Under the pieces are notes generated by a model. The model was not told the DNA's origin, did not search any database, and saw only the letters and a program-made list of their open reading frames with translations. Shown here one piece after another: positions 9,334 through 18,225 of a stretch of DNA of 64,000 nt; the first letter of the stretch is position 1; every line of letters starts with the position of its first letter. The DNA is from Sediminibacterium goheungense (GTDB taxonomy: Bacteria > Bacteroidota > Bacteroidia > Chitinophagales > Chitinophagaceae): positions 186,001 through 250,000 of the forward strand of contig NZ_SNWP01000011.1 in the NCBI RefSeq assembly GCF_004361915.1, written 5' to 3'. A program made the position numbers and the translations under genes.

Positions 9334-9780
9334 TTATTCCCGCATTTTATCGAGCAGCTTATTGAGGGTGGCAGCTTCTGTTTCAGAAAGATTCTGGATC
9401 AGCTGGTCGATCTCTGCATTTTTTTTATCAAGCTTATCAAGCAGCGACAATCCTTTTTTAGAAATACTTACATCGACCAATCGTTTATCTGCTGAACAGA
9501 CCTTCTTTTCAACCAGTCCCTTTTTTAATAGTCTTTCAACGATCCGGCTGGTGTCGCTCATTTTATCGAGCATACGGGAACGTATTTGCAGTGTACTAAG
9601 TGGTTGCTGACAGCCTCTGAGAATACGAAGGATATTATACTGTTGAGGTGTAATGTCATCCGGATCAAGCATGGTTTTGATTTTTTCATTCAACCAGTTG
9701 GCAGAATAAATGATATTCACAGAAGCCTTCTGGTATTCATTCCTGAAATGCTGTTGTTGTATATCTTTTTCAATACCCAT
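9334..9780 (-). CDS. MarR family transcriptional regulator
   Basis: A 148-residue winged-helix regulator. The start at MGIEKDIQQQ is chosen because an upstream ATG at 9834 would translate part of a non-coding inverted repeat. DNA-binding region: ITPQQYNILRILRGCQQPLS, MLDKMSDTSRIVERLLKKG (recognition helix) and the wing CSADKRLVDVSISKKG. The C-terminal helix forms the dimerisation arm. MarR proteins usually repress a nearby gene and lose DNA binding on ligand or oxidant contact. The target is not apparent: the nearest upstream gene is a radical SAM protein on the same strand, separated by a heptad-repeat element. Confidence 0.9.
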   Translation of the reverse strand: MGIEKDIQQQHFRNEYQKASVNIIYSANWLNEKIKTMLDPDDITPQQYNILRILRGCQQPLSTLQIRSRMLDKMSDTSRIVERLLKKGLVEKKVCSADKRLVDVSISKKGLSLLDKLDKKNAEIDQLIQNLSETEAATLNKLLDKMRE

Positions 9781-9815
9781 AGCTGTAAATGTAGTAAAAA
9801 TTGATAAGGTGGGGA

Positions 9816-9898
9816 GTGAATGGTGAATGGTCAATGGTGAATCATTTTTTTGCTAAACCTACCAGGTAACTATTCACCATTGACCATTGACCATTCAC
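9816..9898. repeat. Heptad-repeat inverted element (GGTSAAT type)
   Basis: Two 27-bp arms (9816-9842 and 9872-9898) are reverse complements at 26 of 27 positions. Each arm is made of about four copies of the 7-bp unit GGTGAAT or GGTCAAT. A 29-bp loop lies between. The right arm ends 4 bp from the stop codon of the radical SAM gene. The arms could form a cruciform in DNA or a stem in RNA, and may end transcription. It matches the element at 41278-41346 in unit sequence. Confidence 0.85.
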
Positions 9899-9902
9899 GA
9901 CC

Positions 9903-10934
9903 CTAATCCTGCCACACACTCAACCCCTCACTACAGTTGGCGCAGATATCTATATTTTTTCTGCTCGTCATTAATTCTGTTCTGAACTGACGATAATTAT
10001 CATTGTTCCAGATTTCCCTGAAGCTTTGTGATTTCAGGTTGCCGAGCTGGTGCATGGCATCTTTATCAAAACAGCAGGGTACAACCAGTCCATCCCAGGT
10101 TATTACATTGGCATGCCAGAGTTTCCAGCATCGGTTTGTTAAGCCGCTTTTTACCCTCATCTTACCGGTATTATCCTTTTTGTAGCGGCTGTATTTATGA
10201 TTGTCGGGAATCAGTTGGTGAGGATCATTTTCATAATCATATACCTGGGCCGTTTTAAAACGAACCTGGTCAACGCCAATCTCTGCACCCAGCTTTTTTA
10301 CTTCTTCAATCTGGTGCTCATTTGGTTTTACAACCAGGAACTGGAAAAAGATAAACGGTGTTTTACTCTTCAGCTCTTTTTTCCACTTTACAATATTTCT
10401 TGCACCTTCCAGTACTTTCTCCAGTTTTCCACCTACCCGGTATTGCTGGTACACATCCTGTGTAGTGCCATCAATAGAAATGATTAATCTGTCGAGACCA
10501 CTCTCTACCGTCTTTTTTGCCTTTTCATCAGTAAGGTAGTGTGCATTGGTAGAAGTAGCTGTATAAATGCCTTTGTCATGCGCATATTTCACCATTTCCA
10601 GAAAATCAGGGTTCAGGTAAGGTTCCCCCTGAAAATAAAAAATCAGGTACAATAGATCTTTATGAATATCGTCGATGGTTTCTCTGAAAAAATCTTTTTG
10701 CAACATACCTGTAGGACGGGTAAAAGCACGGAGTCCACTAGGGCACTCTGGGCAACGTAGGTTGCAGGAAGTGGTAGGTTCAAATGAAATGGAAACGGGA
10801 AACCCCCATTGAATGGGTTTTTTACGAAAGCGACTGATCTGATAACTGCTATATACTTTTAAAGCATTCCAGCCCTTTCTGAAAGTAAGTTTGCCTAAAA
10901 AATTAATGCTGTCGTTCCAGTTAAAATAAGCCAT
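9903..10934 (-). CDS. Radical SAM/SPASM domain protein
   Basis: A 343-residue protein. The radical SAM cluster motif CX3CX2C is present as SCNLRCPECPSG near residue 57. Downstream are the glycine- and Glu-rich strand YFQGEPYLNPDF and STNAHYLTDEKA. The C-terminal SPASM region has CWKLWHANVITWDGLVVPCC followed by ICANCSEG, giving cysteines for auxiliary Fe-S clusters. Related enzymes modify peptides or act in cofactor or cell-envelope synthesis; no precursor peptide is seen nearby, so the substrate is unknown. It appears monocistronic. Confidence 0.9.
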   Translation of the reverse strand: MAYFNWNDSINFLGKLTFRKGWNALKVYSSYQISRFRKKPIQWGFPVSISFEPTTSCNLRCPECPSGLRAFTRPTGMLQKDFFRETIDDIHKDLLYLIFYFQGEPYLNPDFLEMVKYAHDKGIYTATSTNAHYLTDEKAKKTVESGLDRLIISIDGTTQDVYQQYRVGGKLEKVLEGARNIVKWKKELKSKTPFIFFQFLVVKPNEHQIEEVKKLGAEIGVDQVRFKTAQVYDYENDPHQLIPDNHKYSRYKKDNTGKMRVKSGLTNRCWKLWHANVITWDGLVVPCCFDKDAMHQLGNLKSQSFREIWNNDNYRQFRTELMTSRKNIDICANCSEGLSVWQD

Positions 10935-11050
10935 TATGTAAAATTACTAAAAAAGCAGTGTTTACTGCATATCAGGCTCCTTATAACTGAATAATACAGG
11001 TTTTGTTTAACAGGTAATACAATGCGGTTTTATCCGAATTTTGCAGATGT

Positions 11051-11839
11051 ATGGCAAGGAAAAGAGCAAAGCGTTTAAGCAGGGAACAAAAATGGTGGCT
11101 GGTATTACTGATCGGTGGGTTTGTACTGATTCTTTATTTCAGTTTACTGAACAAGTGGCAGGCAAGGCAGGAAGAAACGGTAGCTACGGTAAAGTATGAT
11201 GCATTCGGTATACAGCTTCCATCAGGTTATTCCATTCATGGTATTGATGTAAGTGTTCACCAGGGACCTATTCACTGGCCATCTGTTTTTGGTATGGAGG
11301 AAGAGGATACCAGAATGGGTTTTGCCTTTATCAAAGCAACAGAAGGATTGAACGATACTGATAAACGTTTTCATAAAAACTGGAACGATGCAAAAGAAGC
11401 AGGAATGGTAAGGGGAGCATATCATTTTTTCCTGGCTACCAAAAGTGGCAAAAAGCAGGCTTTACAATTTATAAAGCAGGTGGTGTTAAAAAAGGGAGAT
11501 TTGCCACCGGTGGTGGATATCGAAAAATTATACGGCGTAAAACCCGCCCTCATGCGTGAGCGGCTTAAAGAGTGTTTGCAGGAAATAGAATCTTATTACA
11601 GAGTGAAACCTATTATTTATACCTATGCCGATTTTTATGAGCGATACCTTGGAGAAGAGTTTATTCAATATCCGCTCTGGGTAGCACATTATTTTCAGCC
11701 TGATAAACCAAGGATCAATCGCTCATGGCAATTCTGGCAACATAGTGAGGAGGGTAGGATTAACGGGATCAGATCTAAAATTGATTGTAATGTGTTCAAT
11801 GGCGACTCTTTAAAATTTAAACAAATGCTGCTGCCTTAG
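11051..11839 (+). CDS. GH25 family lysozyme-like muramidase, membrane anchored
   Basis: A 262-residue protein. A basic N-terminus is followed by one hydrophobic segment (WWLVLLIGGFVLILYFSLL, about 18-36), which is likely an uncleaved anchor. The GH25 domain starts GIDVSVHQGPIHWPSV (catalytic Asp in DVSVHQG), continues with GFAFIKATEG, GMVRGAYHFF, and PPVVDIE, whose Asp and Glu are the other expected active-site acids. The C-terminal WQFWQHSEEGRINGI and IDCNVFNG complete the family pattern. It should hydrolyse peptidoglycan beta-1,4 bonds from the periplasmic face. Confidence 0.93.
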   Translation: MARKRAKRLSREQKWWLVLLIGGFVLILYFSLLNKWQARQEETVATVKYDAFGIQLPSGYSIHGIDVSVHQGPIHWPSVFGMEEEDTRMGFAFIKATEGLNDTDKRFHKNWNDAKEAGMVRGAYHFFLATKSGKKQALQFIKQVVLKKGDLPPVVDIEKLYGVKPALMRERLKECLQEIESYYRVKPIIYTYADFYERYLGEEFIQYPLWVAHYFQPDKPRINRSWQFWQHSEEGRINGIRSKIDCNVFNGDSLKFKQMLLP

Positions 11840-11882
11840 CAATGTAACCGCTTTTTAATGTAGCAAAGCGCCCAAATAAGTT

Positions 11883-11890
11883 TATTTTTG
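11883..11890 (+). promoter_or_regulatory. Candidate -7 promoter element for the FNR-type regulator
   Basis: TATTTTTG fits the Bacteroidota -7 consensus TAnnTTTG and lies 16 bp before the ATG at 11907. No clear -33 element was identified. Confidence 0.45.
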
Positions 11891-11906
11891 TATCTCAAAC
11901 CTTCAG

Positions 11907-12617
11907 ATGCAATTTCATCACGACAATACAACCTGTCAGTCCTGCGCACAGCGGTTTAATTCTGTTTTCTGTAAGGCAAGAGAAGAATATGTGAATGCCA
12001 TCAATGAACAGAAAATCTGCACCGGTTATAAAAAAGGTCAGGTACTTTTTAATGAGGGAGCTTACCCCTTTGGTGTATACTGTATTAATGAAGGAAAAGT
12101 AAAATTGTCTCATCAGGGCGATGATGGCAAAGAGCAGATTATCCGTTTGCTGAAATCTGGTGATGTATTGGGTTACAGGGCATTATTGAGTGGTGATAGA
12201 TATGGTGCATCAGCTGTTGCGCTTGAAGACACAAAAGTTTGTTTTATACCCAAAGACATATTCGTTTCTGTTTTAAAGAATGATACAGGACTTGCTTTTG
12301 AAATGATGAAGCTCCTTAGCGATGAATTACATAAAGCAGAAGTGAAACTTACTCATTTGGCACAAAAACCCATCCGTGAGCGTCTGGCAGAAACATTGCT
12401 GTTCATCAAGGAAACATATGGGTTTGAAGAAGATGGTATTACCCTCAATGTTCGTTTATCAAGAGAAGAAATCGCCAATCTTGTAGGAACCGCTACAGAA
12501 TCAACCATCCGCCTGCTTTCCGACTTTAAAAAAGATGGTATGGTAGAACTGGATGGCAAAAAGATCAAAATCCTCCAGCATAAATTACTCCTTCAAACCG
12601 CCAATCTTCAGGATTAA
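11907..12617 (+). CDS. Crp/Fnr family regulator with N-terminal cysteine cluster (FNR-type)
   Basis: A 236-residue protein. Cysteines 10, 13, 22 and 38 (CQSCAQRFNSVFC, then KIC) precede the cyclic-nucleotide-binding-like barrel (KGQVLFNEGAYPFGVYCINEG). This suggests an oxygen-labile Fe-S cluster, though the spacing differs from E. coli FNR. The C-terminal helix-turn-helix is LSREEIANLVGTATESTIRL; its Glu and Arg (E-S-T-I-R) correspond to the residues with which CRP and FNR read TGA-N6-TCA boxes. It stands directly before the cbb3 oxidase island, whose two promoters carry such boxes, so it is the likely controller. Confidence 0.9.
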   Translation: MQFHHDNTTCQSCAQRFNSVFCKAREEYVNAINEQKICTGYKKGQVLFNEGAYPFGVYCINEGKVKLSHQGDDGKEQIIRLLKSGDVLGYRALLSGDRYGASAVALEDTKVCFIPKDIFVSVLKNDTGLAFEMMKLLSDELHKAEVKLTHLAQKPIRERLAETLLFIKETYGFEEDGITLNVRLSREEIANLVGTATESTIRLLSDFKKDGMVELDGKKIKILQHKLLLQTANLQD

Positions 12618-12620
12618 ACA

Positions 12621-12654
12621 TGACAAAAATCATGTTTGTGGTTGAGTATCATCA
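12621..12654 (+). promoter_or_regulatory. Tandem FNR/CRP-type boxes before the hemerythrin-ccoI operon
   Basis: Two TGA-N6-TCA boxes are seen: 12621-12632 within CATGACAAAAATCATG and 12643-12654 within TTGAGTATCATCAT. Their centres are 22 bp apart, two helical turns. A weak -7 candidate (TACCTTG) starts at 12678, which would put the downstream box near -41, the usual activating position for FNR. The same arrangement recurs at 15630-15663. Confidence 0.75.
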
Positions 12655-12703
12655 TAGTTAGGCTTTATTGGTCACACTACCTTGCAGTTAAATTATTCGT
12701 ATC

Positions 12704-13225
12704 ATGCTGATGCAGGCAGGTGGCCAAATATTTCCGGGTGCCGGTTCAATCGGAGAAATCTGCAGAACCATTCCTTTTGTTTATCATACCCCTATTCTTG
12801 AATCATGCGATAAGATAGGCACTTATCTCACACAGCATTCATCTATTGAGGAATTAACTGAGCCGGTTTCTGAAATCGTACAGCTTCTCTTTCAAAAAAT
12901 TGAAGATGAGTTAACGCATTCTTTCAAAAAAGAGACCGGTATCGTTTTTCCTTTCATACAACAACAAATGGGTGGCGATAAGGTATTGCTACAACCCAGG
13001 GTGGTAGATACTATGTTACACACGCATCAGGTATTAATTGAACTGTTGCAGAAACTGCGTCAGCTGATGCATCATTATGTTACCCATCCGAACTGGCCAG
13101 CGGCACTAAAAACATGTATACATGAAATGTTTTTACTGGAAACGCATGTGTTACGATGGATTCATTTTGAACAGAGCGCTTTATATCCACTGCTCAACCA
13201 GCACCTCATAAATAAAATCGTATGA
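12704..13225 (+). CDS. Hemerythrin-like protein (RIC/YtfE-type domain)
   Basis: A 173-residue all-helical protein. Histidine and acidic pairs follow the di-iron hemerythrin order: VYHTPILESC, KETGIVFPFIQQQ, HTHQVLIELLQKL and THVLRWIHFEQSALYPLL. The last resembles the HIHLENNILFP end of RIC/ScdA/YtfE iron-sulfur cluster repair proteins. The short N-terminal ScdA domain is absent. It likely binds a di-iron centre and may sense or repair damage from oxygen or nitric oxide. Its stop overlaps the ccoI start (ATGA), showing translational coupling, and FNR-type boxes lie upstream. Confidence 0.72.
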   Translation: MLMQAGGQIFPGAGSIGEICRTIPFVYHTPILESCDKIGTYLTQHSSIEELTEPVSEIVQLLFQKIEDELTHSFKKETGIVFPFIQQQMGGDKVLLQPRVVDTMLHTHQVLIELLQKLRQLMHHYVTHPNWPAALKTCIHEMFLLETHVLRWIHFEQSALYPLLNQHLINKIV

Positions 13226-15621
13226 GCAAAGACAGGTTAATGCCATCTACCGAACTAGCCTGTTATCACTGTGGTGAAAGCTGCAGAAATACAGATATAC
13301 AGGCACATGATAAACATTTTTGTTGTGAAGGATGTAAAATGGTGTATGAAATCCTGAATGAGCACGGGATGTGTACGTATTATGACCTTAACAGCAATCC
13401 TGGGCAGTCACAGAAAATCACGGTTCGTCCAGATAAATTCGCTTTTCTGGAAGATACATCGATCGAGCAATCGCTGATCAGCTTTAAGGATCACCAACAC
13501 ACACATATCAGTTTTTATCTACCACAGATGCATTGCAGCAGTTGTTTATGGCTGCTGGAACAGTTATATAAACTCAGCGAAGGTGTGGTAAGTTGTAAAG
13601 TGAACTTTGAACGGAAAGAGGCGGATATTGTTTTTGACCATCGATTGATGACACTCCGGCAGCTGGCTGAATTACTTACGGGTATAGGTTATGAGCCTTA
13701 TATAAGTTATAATGACCTTGGAAAGAGAAAGCCGGTAACAGACAGAAAAAAAATTTTCAGGTTGGGTGTAGCAGGCTTCTGCTTTGCTAATATTATGCTG
13801 ATGAGTTTTCCTGAATACCTCGGCATAGATGATAAAGAGGGACAGTTGTTGATTTTCTTCCGTTACCTGAATCTGGTACTTAGTCTGCCTGTATTCTTTT
13901 ATAGCGCAGGAGAATTTTATACCAGTGCATGGAATGCCCTTAGACAAAAATTTCTCAATATTGATGCTCCTATTGTACTGGCTATCTGGGTAACATTTGC
14001 CCGTAGCTTGTACGAAGTACTTACCGGAACCGGAAGCGGTTACTTTGATTCAATGACGGGTATTGTATTTTTTATGCTGGCCGGCAGGGTATTGCAGGAT
14101 AGAACACATCGTCAGTTAAATTTCGACAGAGATTATACTTCCTATTTTCCGGTTGCAGTAACAAGGATAAACGATGATAGTTCCGATACGGTTACGCTGC
14201 CTGATATAAGGTTAAATGACACACTACTTATTCATAACCAGGAACTGATTCCTGCAGATGGAATTATTACGAGGGGGCGGGCTTTGATTGATTATAGTTT
14301 TGTTACAGGTGAAAGCCTGCCAGTTGCAAAAGAAATGGGTGAAATTGTATATGCAGGCGGCAAACAGGTAGGAGGTAATATAGAAGTGCTGGTAATAAAA
14401 GAAGTGGCACAAAGCTACCTGACAAGACTTTGGAACAAAGACTTATTTAAAAATGAAAGCAATCAGGAAAGCTCATTCGTTCATGGGCTGAGCCGCTGGT
14501 TTACCTGGGTGGTTTTTGCTGTAGCCATAGCTGCGGGTGCTTATTGGTTCTGGCAGGATGGTAGCAGAAGCTGGAATGCAATAACGGCAGTACTTATCAT
14601 TGCATGTCCATGTGCCTTATTATTGAGTAATACATTTACCAATGGTAATATCCTCCGTATTCTGTCGCGTAACCACTTTTACCTCCGTCATGCAACAGTC
14701 ATTGAAAAAATGGCTGATATAGATACGATCGTTTTCGATAAAACAGGTACACTTACTGCAGGCACAGAAATGGAAGTTGTGTATGATGGAAAGCCTATTG
14801 CACCGGAGATCCGTAAGAAGGTGGCTACACTGGCTGCACAGTCTACACACCCTTTAAGTAAAGGAATTGCAGCATGGGCCGGACAAACGCTGAAGGATCC
14901 GTTTCTTGCATTTGAGGAGTTTCCCGGTAAAGGAATAGAAGGAATGGTTGATGGCGATCTGATAGCGCTGGGTTCTGCCGTTTTCATAACCGGTAAAACA
15001 CAAAACGATGAAGCTTCTGTGGTATACCTGTCTGTAGAAGGGAAACTGCTGGGCAGATTCCGTTTCAGAAATCATTATCGCCAGTCGGTTCCCATGCTTT
15101 TGCGGCAATTACAATCCCGCTTTCATATTGCTGTAGTAAGTGGTGATAATGATGGCGAATTACTTTATCTACGAAAATTACTGGGTCAAAAATCCGAATT
15201 GTATTTTAATCAGCAGCCGGAAGATAAGCTGGAAGTGCTGAAATCAATGCAGCAGGAGGGCCGGAAAGTGATGATGATAGGGGATGGATTAAATGATTCA
15301 GGTGCTTTGAAACAGGCAGATGTTGGTGTGGCCATTACCGATAACAGTAACAATTTCACGCCTGCCAGTGATGCTATTATTGAAGCAGGAAGCCTCCCCA
15401 ACTTATACCAGCTCATCAGGCTGTGCAAGCTTAACCAGAAAATTGTTATGGCCGCTTTTATCATTTCCATTTTATACAACATCACCGGTTTATATTTTGC
15501 TGTACAGGGAACCCTTTCTCCTATGATTGCAGCTATTCTGATGCCCTGTAGTAGTATCAGCATATTACTCATCACATTCGGATTAACGAATCTGTCTTCA
15601 AAACGACTTAAGCTTGACTGA
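13222..15621 (+). CDS. ccoI: Copper-translocating P-type ATPase CcoI/FixI
   Basis: A 799-residue P1B-type ATPase. An N-terminal cysteine-rich module (CYHCGESC, then FCCEGCKMVYEIL) is followed by a heavy-metal-binding motif MHCSSCLW near residue 103. TGESLPV (actuator), the metal-channel CPC in ACPCALLLS (about 461), the phosphorylation site DKTGTLTAG (about 506) and GDGLNDSGALKQADVGVAI (about 687) are all intact. CcoI exports copper towards the periplasm for assembly of the CuB centre of cbb3 oxidase. The gene shares ATGA with the hemerythrin-like gene and lies just before ccoS. Confidence 0.94.
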   Translation: MSKDRLMPSTELACYHCGESCRNTDIQAHDKHFCCEGCKMVYEILNEHGMCTYYDLNSNPGQSQKITVRPDKFAFLEDTSIEQSLISFKDHQHTHISFYLPQMHCSSCLWLLEQLYKLSEGVVSCKVNFERKEADIVFDHRLMTLRQLAELLTGIGYEPYISYNDLGKRKPVTDRKKIFRLGVAGFCFANIMLMSFPEYLGIDDKEGQLLIFFRYLNLVLSLPVFFYSAGEFYTSAWNALRQKFLNIDAPIVLAIWVTFARSLYEVLTGTGSGYFDSMTGIVFFMLAGRVLQDRTHRQLNFDRDYTSYFPVAVTRINDDSSDTVTLPDIRLNDTLLIHNQELIPADGIITRGRALIDYSFVTGESLPVAKEMGEIVYAGGKQVGGNIEVLVIKEVAQSYLTRLWNKDLFKNESNQESSFVHGLSRWFTWVVFAVAIAAGAYWFWQDGSRSWNAITAVLIIACPCALLLSNTFTNGNILRILSRNHFYLRHATVIEKMADIDTIVFDKTGTLTAGTEMEVVYDGKPIAPEIRKKVATLAAQSTHPLSKGIAAWAGQTLKDPFLAFEEFPGKGIEGMVDGDLIALGSAVFITGKTQNDEASVVYLSVEGKLLGRFRFRNHYRQSVPMLLRQLQSRFHIAVVSGDNDGELLYLRKLLGQKSELYFNQQPEDKLEVLKSMQQEGRKVMMIGDGLNDSGALKQADVGVAITDNSNNFTPASDAIIEAGSLPNLYQLIRLCKLNQKIVMAAFIISILYNITGLYFAVQGTLSPMIAAILMPCSSISILLITFGLTNLSSKRLKLD

Positions 15622-15629
15622 CAAAAACA

Positions 15630-15663
15630 TGACTAAAATCATATGTTTCCTTGAGTAATATCA
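15630..15663 (+). promoter_or_regulatory. Tandem FNR/CRP-type boxes before the ccoS-ccoNO operon
   Basis: Two TGA-N6-TCA boxes at 15630-15641 (within CATGACTAAAATCATA) and 15652-15663 (within TTGAGTAATATCAT), centres 22 bp apart. A -7-like TAATTTTA starts at 15687, at the same 29.5-bp offset from the downstream box as in the copy at 12621-12654. Both box pairs share the string TTGAGTA before the downstream TCA. The pair sits just after ccoI, so ccoS onward has its own promoter. Confidence 0.8.
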
Positions 15664-15713
15664 TAGGCTCCCAGATCCGATGAAAATAATTTTACAGTGT
15701 TTATTTAATCACT

Positions 15714-15866
15714 ATGAGTGTAATCATACTTCTGTTAATCGCAAGCATCAGTGTGGCCGGTTTATTTCTGGGTGCATTTATCTGGAGCGTAAAAACAGGG
15801 CAGTACGATGATGAAGAATCGCCTTCTGTTCGTATGCTTTTTGATCAGCAACCTCCCAAAAAATAG
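15714..15866 (+). CDS. ccoS: cbb3 oxidase maturation protein CcoS
   Basis: A 50-residue protein too short for most gene finders. It is one membrane segment (VIILLLIASISVAGLFLGAF) followed by IWSVKTGQYDDEESPS, the standard CcoS pattern: aromatic residue, small loop, then GQYDD and a short charged tail. CcoS is needed for heme/copper insertion into CcoN in other bacteria. It lies 93 bp after ccoI and 31 bp before ccoNO, in the usual I-S-N order of Bacteroidota. Confidence 0.92.
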   Translation: MSVIILLLIASISVAGLFLGAFIWSVKTGQYDDEESPSVRMLFDQQPPKK

Positions 15867-15897
15867 TTACTAACTCTCTTTTATAAAACCACCATTC

Positions 15898-18027
15898 ATG
15901 CAATCAGAACAATTTTATTACGACAACAAAACGGTAAAGCTTTTTGCCTATGCAACCATTCTATGGGGAGTAGTAGGTATGCTGGTAGGTTTGTTGGCGG
16001 CTATTCAGATCTATCTGCCTGCGGCCAACTTTAATTTACCCATCACTACATTCGGTAGGGTAAGACCGCTGCATACCAATGCGGTAATTTTCGCCTTCGT
16101 AGGTAATGGTATTTTTATGGGTGTTTACTATTCACTCCAACGTTTGTGTAAAGCAAGGATGTTTAGTGATAAACTCAGCCGCATTCATTTCTGGGGATGG
16201 CAGTTAATTATTGTTGCTGCTGCACTTACATTGCTGGCAGGATACACAACCGGTAAAGAATATGCAGAATTGGAATGGCCCATCGATATAGCCATTACAC
16301 TTATATGGGTAGTATTTGGTATCAATATGTTTGGTACCATTCTTAAACGCAGAGAGAGCCATTTGTATGTAGCTATCTGGTTTTATATAGCAACATGGGT
16401 AACGGTTGCCATGTTACATATTGTAAACTCATTTGAAATTCCTGTTACTTTCCTGAAGAGTTATAGCTGGTATGCTGGGGTACAGGATGCCCTGGTGCAA
16501 TGGTGGTATGGACATAATGCTGTGGCATTCTTTCTTACCACACCCTACCTCGGTATTATGTATTATTTTCTTCCCAAAGCTGCTAACAGGCCTGTATATA
16601 GCTACCGCTTATCTATTATTCACTTCTGGGCGTTGATCTTTATTTATATCTGGGCAGGCCCACACCACCTTTTGTACACCGCTTTACCAGACTGGGCACA
16701 GAGCCTTGGTGTAGTATTTAGTGTAATGCTTATTGCTCCTTCATGGGGAGGTATGCTGAATGGTTTGTTTACTTTAAGAGGTGCATGGGATAAAGTACGC
16801 GAAGATCCTATTCTGAAATTTATGGTGGTGGCCATTACCTGTTATGGTATGGCAACCTTTGAGGGGCCCATGCTGAGTCTGAAAAATGTAAATGCAATTT
16901 CGCACTTTACCGATTGGACAATTGCACACGTTCACGTAGGTGCATTGGGATGGAATGGATTTCTCACTTTTGGTATTCTCTATTGGGTTATTCCTAAAAT
17001 TTTTAATACCCCGTTGTATTCAACAAAACTGGCAAGTACACATTTCTGGATAGGTACAATCGGTATTGTTTTATATGCAATTCCAATGTACTGGGCTGGT
17101 TTTACACAGGCAATGATGTGGAAACAGTTTACAGAAGATGGTACACTCAAATTCCAGTTCCTCGAAACAGTAACTCATATTATTCCATTGTATGTGGCAA
17201 GAAGTGTAGGTGGTCTTTTATACCTGATAGGAGTATTTATTATGGTATATAATATCGTGAAAACGGTTAAAGCAGGTAAACTGGTAGCCAATGAAGCTGC
17301 TGAAGCACCACCACTGCCAGCTAAAATTGTTACCCATGGTAAACAATACTGGCATCGCTGGATTGAAGCAAGACCCATTCAGATGCTCGTATTCAGTCTG
17401 ATAGCAGTAGCCATTGGTGGTATTCTTGAGATTGTTCCAACTTTTTTGATAAAAAGTAATGTGCCAACCATTGCAGCAGTAAAACCCTATACGCCACTTG
17501 AACTGCATGGTCGTGATATCTATGTACGTGAAGGATGCTATACCTGCCACTCACAAATGATACGTCCATTCCGTGATGAAGTAGCCCGTTATGGTGAATA
17601 TAGTAAAGCGGGTGAATTTGTTTATGACCACCCATTCCAATGGGGTAGTAAACGTACAGGACCAGATCTGGCACGTATCGGTGGAAAATATCCGGATAGC
17701 TGGCATTATAATCATATGCTGGAACCACAAAGTATGAGCCCAGGTTCTATTATGCCATCCTATCCATGGTTATTGGATGATGCCATTGATACAGCAACTA
17801 CCGGTGCCCGCATCAGAGCTATGCAAACATTAGGCGTGCCATATGAAAAAGGTTACGACCAGATTGCCAATAGAGAACTGATGGCACAGGCAGAGAAAAT
17901 CAGTAAGAACCTCAAAGCAGATAAAATTGAAACCAGTGCCAACAGAGAAATTGTAGCATTGATTGCTTACCTGCAAAGAATTGGTGTAGATATTAAAGGA
18001 GAACAGCCCCTGGCTGCTAAACAATAA
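15898..18027 (+). CDS. ccoNO: cbb3-type cytochrome c oxidase, fused CcoN-CcoO subunits I/II
   Basis: A 709-residue fusion. Residues 1 to about 480 are CcoN, with twelve or so membrane helices and histidines expected for heme b, heme b3 and CuB, for example RPLHTNAVIFAFVGNGIF, WWYGHNAVAFFLTTPYLG, WAGPHHLLYTALPDW and HVHVGALGWNGF. After a membrane segment near 500, the CcoO part carries one heme c site (REGCYTCHSQMIRPF, CXXCH near 547), followed by HPFQWGSKRTGPDLARIGGKY and MSPGSIMPSYPWL with the axial methionine. The fusion is usual in Bacteroidota. It is the catalytic core of a high-affinity terminal oxidase. Confidence 0.97.
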   Translation: MQSEQFYYDNKTVKLFAYATILWGVVGMLVGLLAAIQIYLPAANFNLPITTFGRVRPLHTNAVIFAFVGNGIFMGVYYSLQRLCKARMFSDKLSRIHFWGWQLIIVAAALTLLAGYTTGKEYAELEWPIDIAITLIWVVFGINMFGTILKRRESHLYVAIWFYIATWVTVAMLHIVNSFEIPVTFLKSYSWYAGVQDALVQWWYGHNAVAFFLTTPYLGIMYYFLPKAANRPVYSYRLSIIHFWALIFIYIWAGPHHLLYTALPDWAQSLGVVFSVMLIAPSWGGMLNGLFTLRGAWDKVREDPILKFMVVAITCYGMATFEGPMLSLKNVNAISHFTDWTIAHVHVGALGWNGFLTFGILYWVIPKIFNTPLYSTKLASTHFWIGTIGIVLYAIPMYWAGFTQAMMWKQFTEDGTLKFQFLETVTHIIPLYVARSVGGLLYLIGVFIMVYNIVKTVKAGKLVANEAAEAPPLPAKIVTHGKQYWHRWIEARPIQMLVFSLIAVAIGGILEIVPTFLIKSNVPTIAAVKPYTPLELHGRDIYVREGCYTCHSQMIRPFRDEVARYGEYSKAGEFVYDHPFQWGSKRTGPDLARIGGKYPDSWHYNHMLEPQSMSPGSIMPSYPWLLDDAIDTATTGARIRAMQTLGVPYEKGYDQIANRELMAQAEKISKNLKADKIETSANREIVALIAYLQRIGVDIKGEQPLAAKQ

Positions 18028-18038
18028 AATAACCCAAT

Positions 18039-18200
18039 ATGAAATTCATCAACTACCTGGAAAAAATAATCGGTGTAGATATTTATGCACTCAGTTCTTT
18101 TTCCATCTTCTTTACTTTTTTTCTGCTGATGACATTGTGGGCCTGGAAAGCAGATAAGAAAATGATAGAAGAAATCAGTCATTTACCCTTAGACAACTAA
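18039..18200 (+). CDS. ccoQ: cbb3 oxidase small subunit CcoQ
   Basis: A 53-residue protein: MKFINYLEKIIGVDIYALSS, a membrane segment (FSIFFTFFLLMTLWAW) and a short cytosolic KADKKMIEEISHLPLDN tail. Size, single helix and position between ccoNO (11 bp before) and ccoP (25 bp after) identify it as the CcoQ-like subunit that stabilises the oxidase. Sequence similarity to proteobacterial CcoQ is low, so position carries weight in the call. Confidence 0.82.
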   Translation: MKFINYLEKIIGVDIYALSSFSIFFTFFLLMTLWAWKADKKMIEEISHLPLDN

Positions 18201-18225
18201 CCTACTGACTTATAAACGAATCGCA

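Noticed and set aside
9781..9834. N-terminal extension of the MarR protein by 18 residues
   Set aside because: The extension starts inside the heptad-repeat arm and has no family match. The start at 9780 is normal for MarR length.
9816..9898. CRISPR-like array
   Set aside because: The units are 7 bp, directly adjacent and arranged as an inverted pair, without spacers; no cas gene is in the window.
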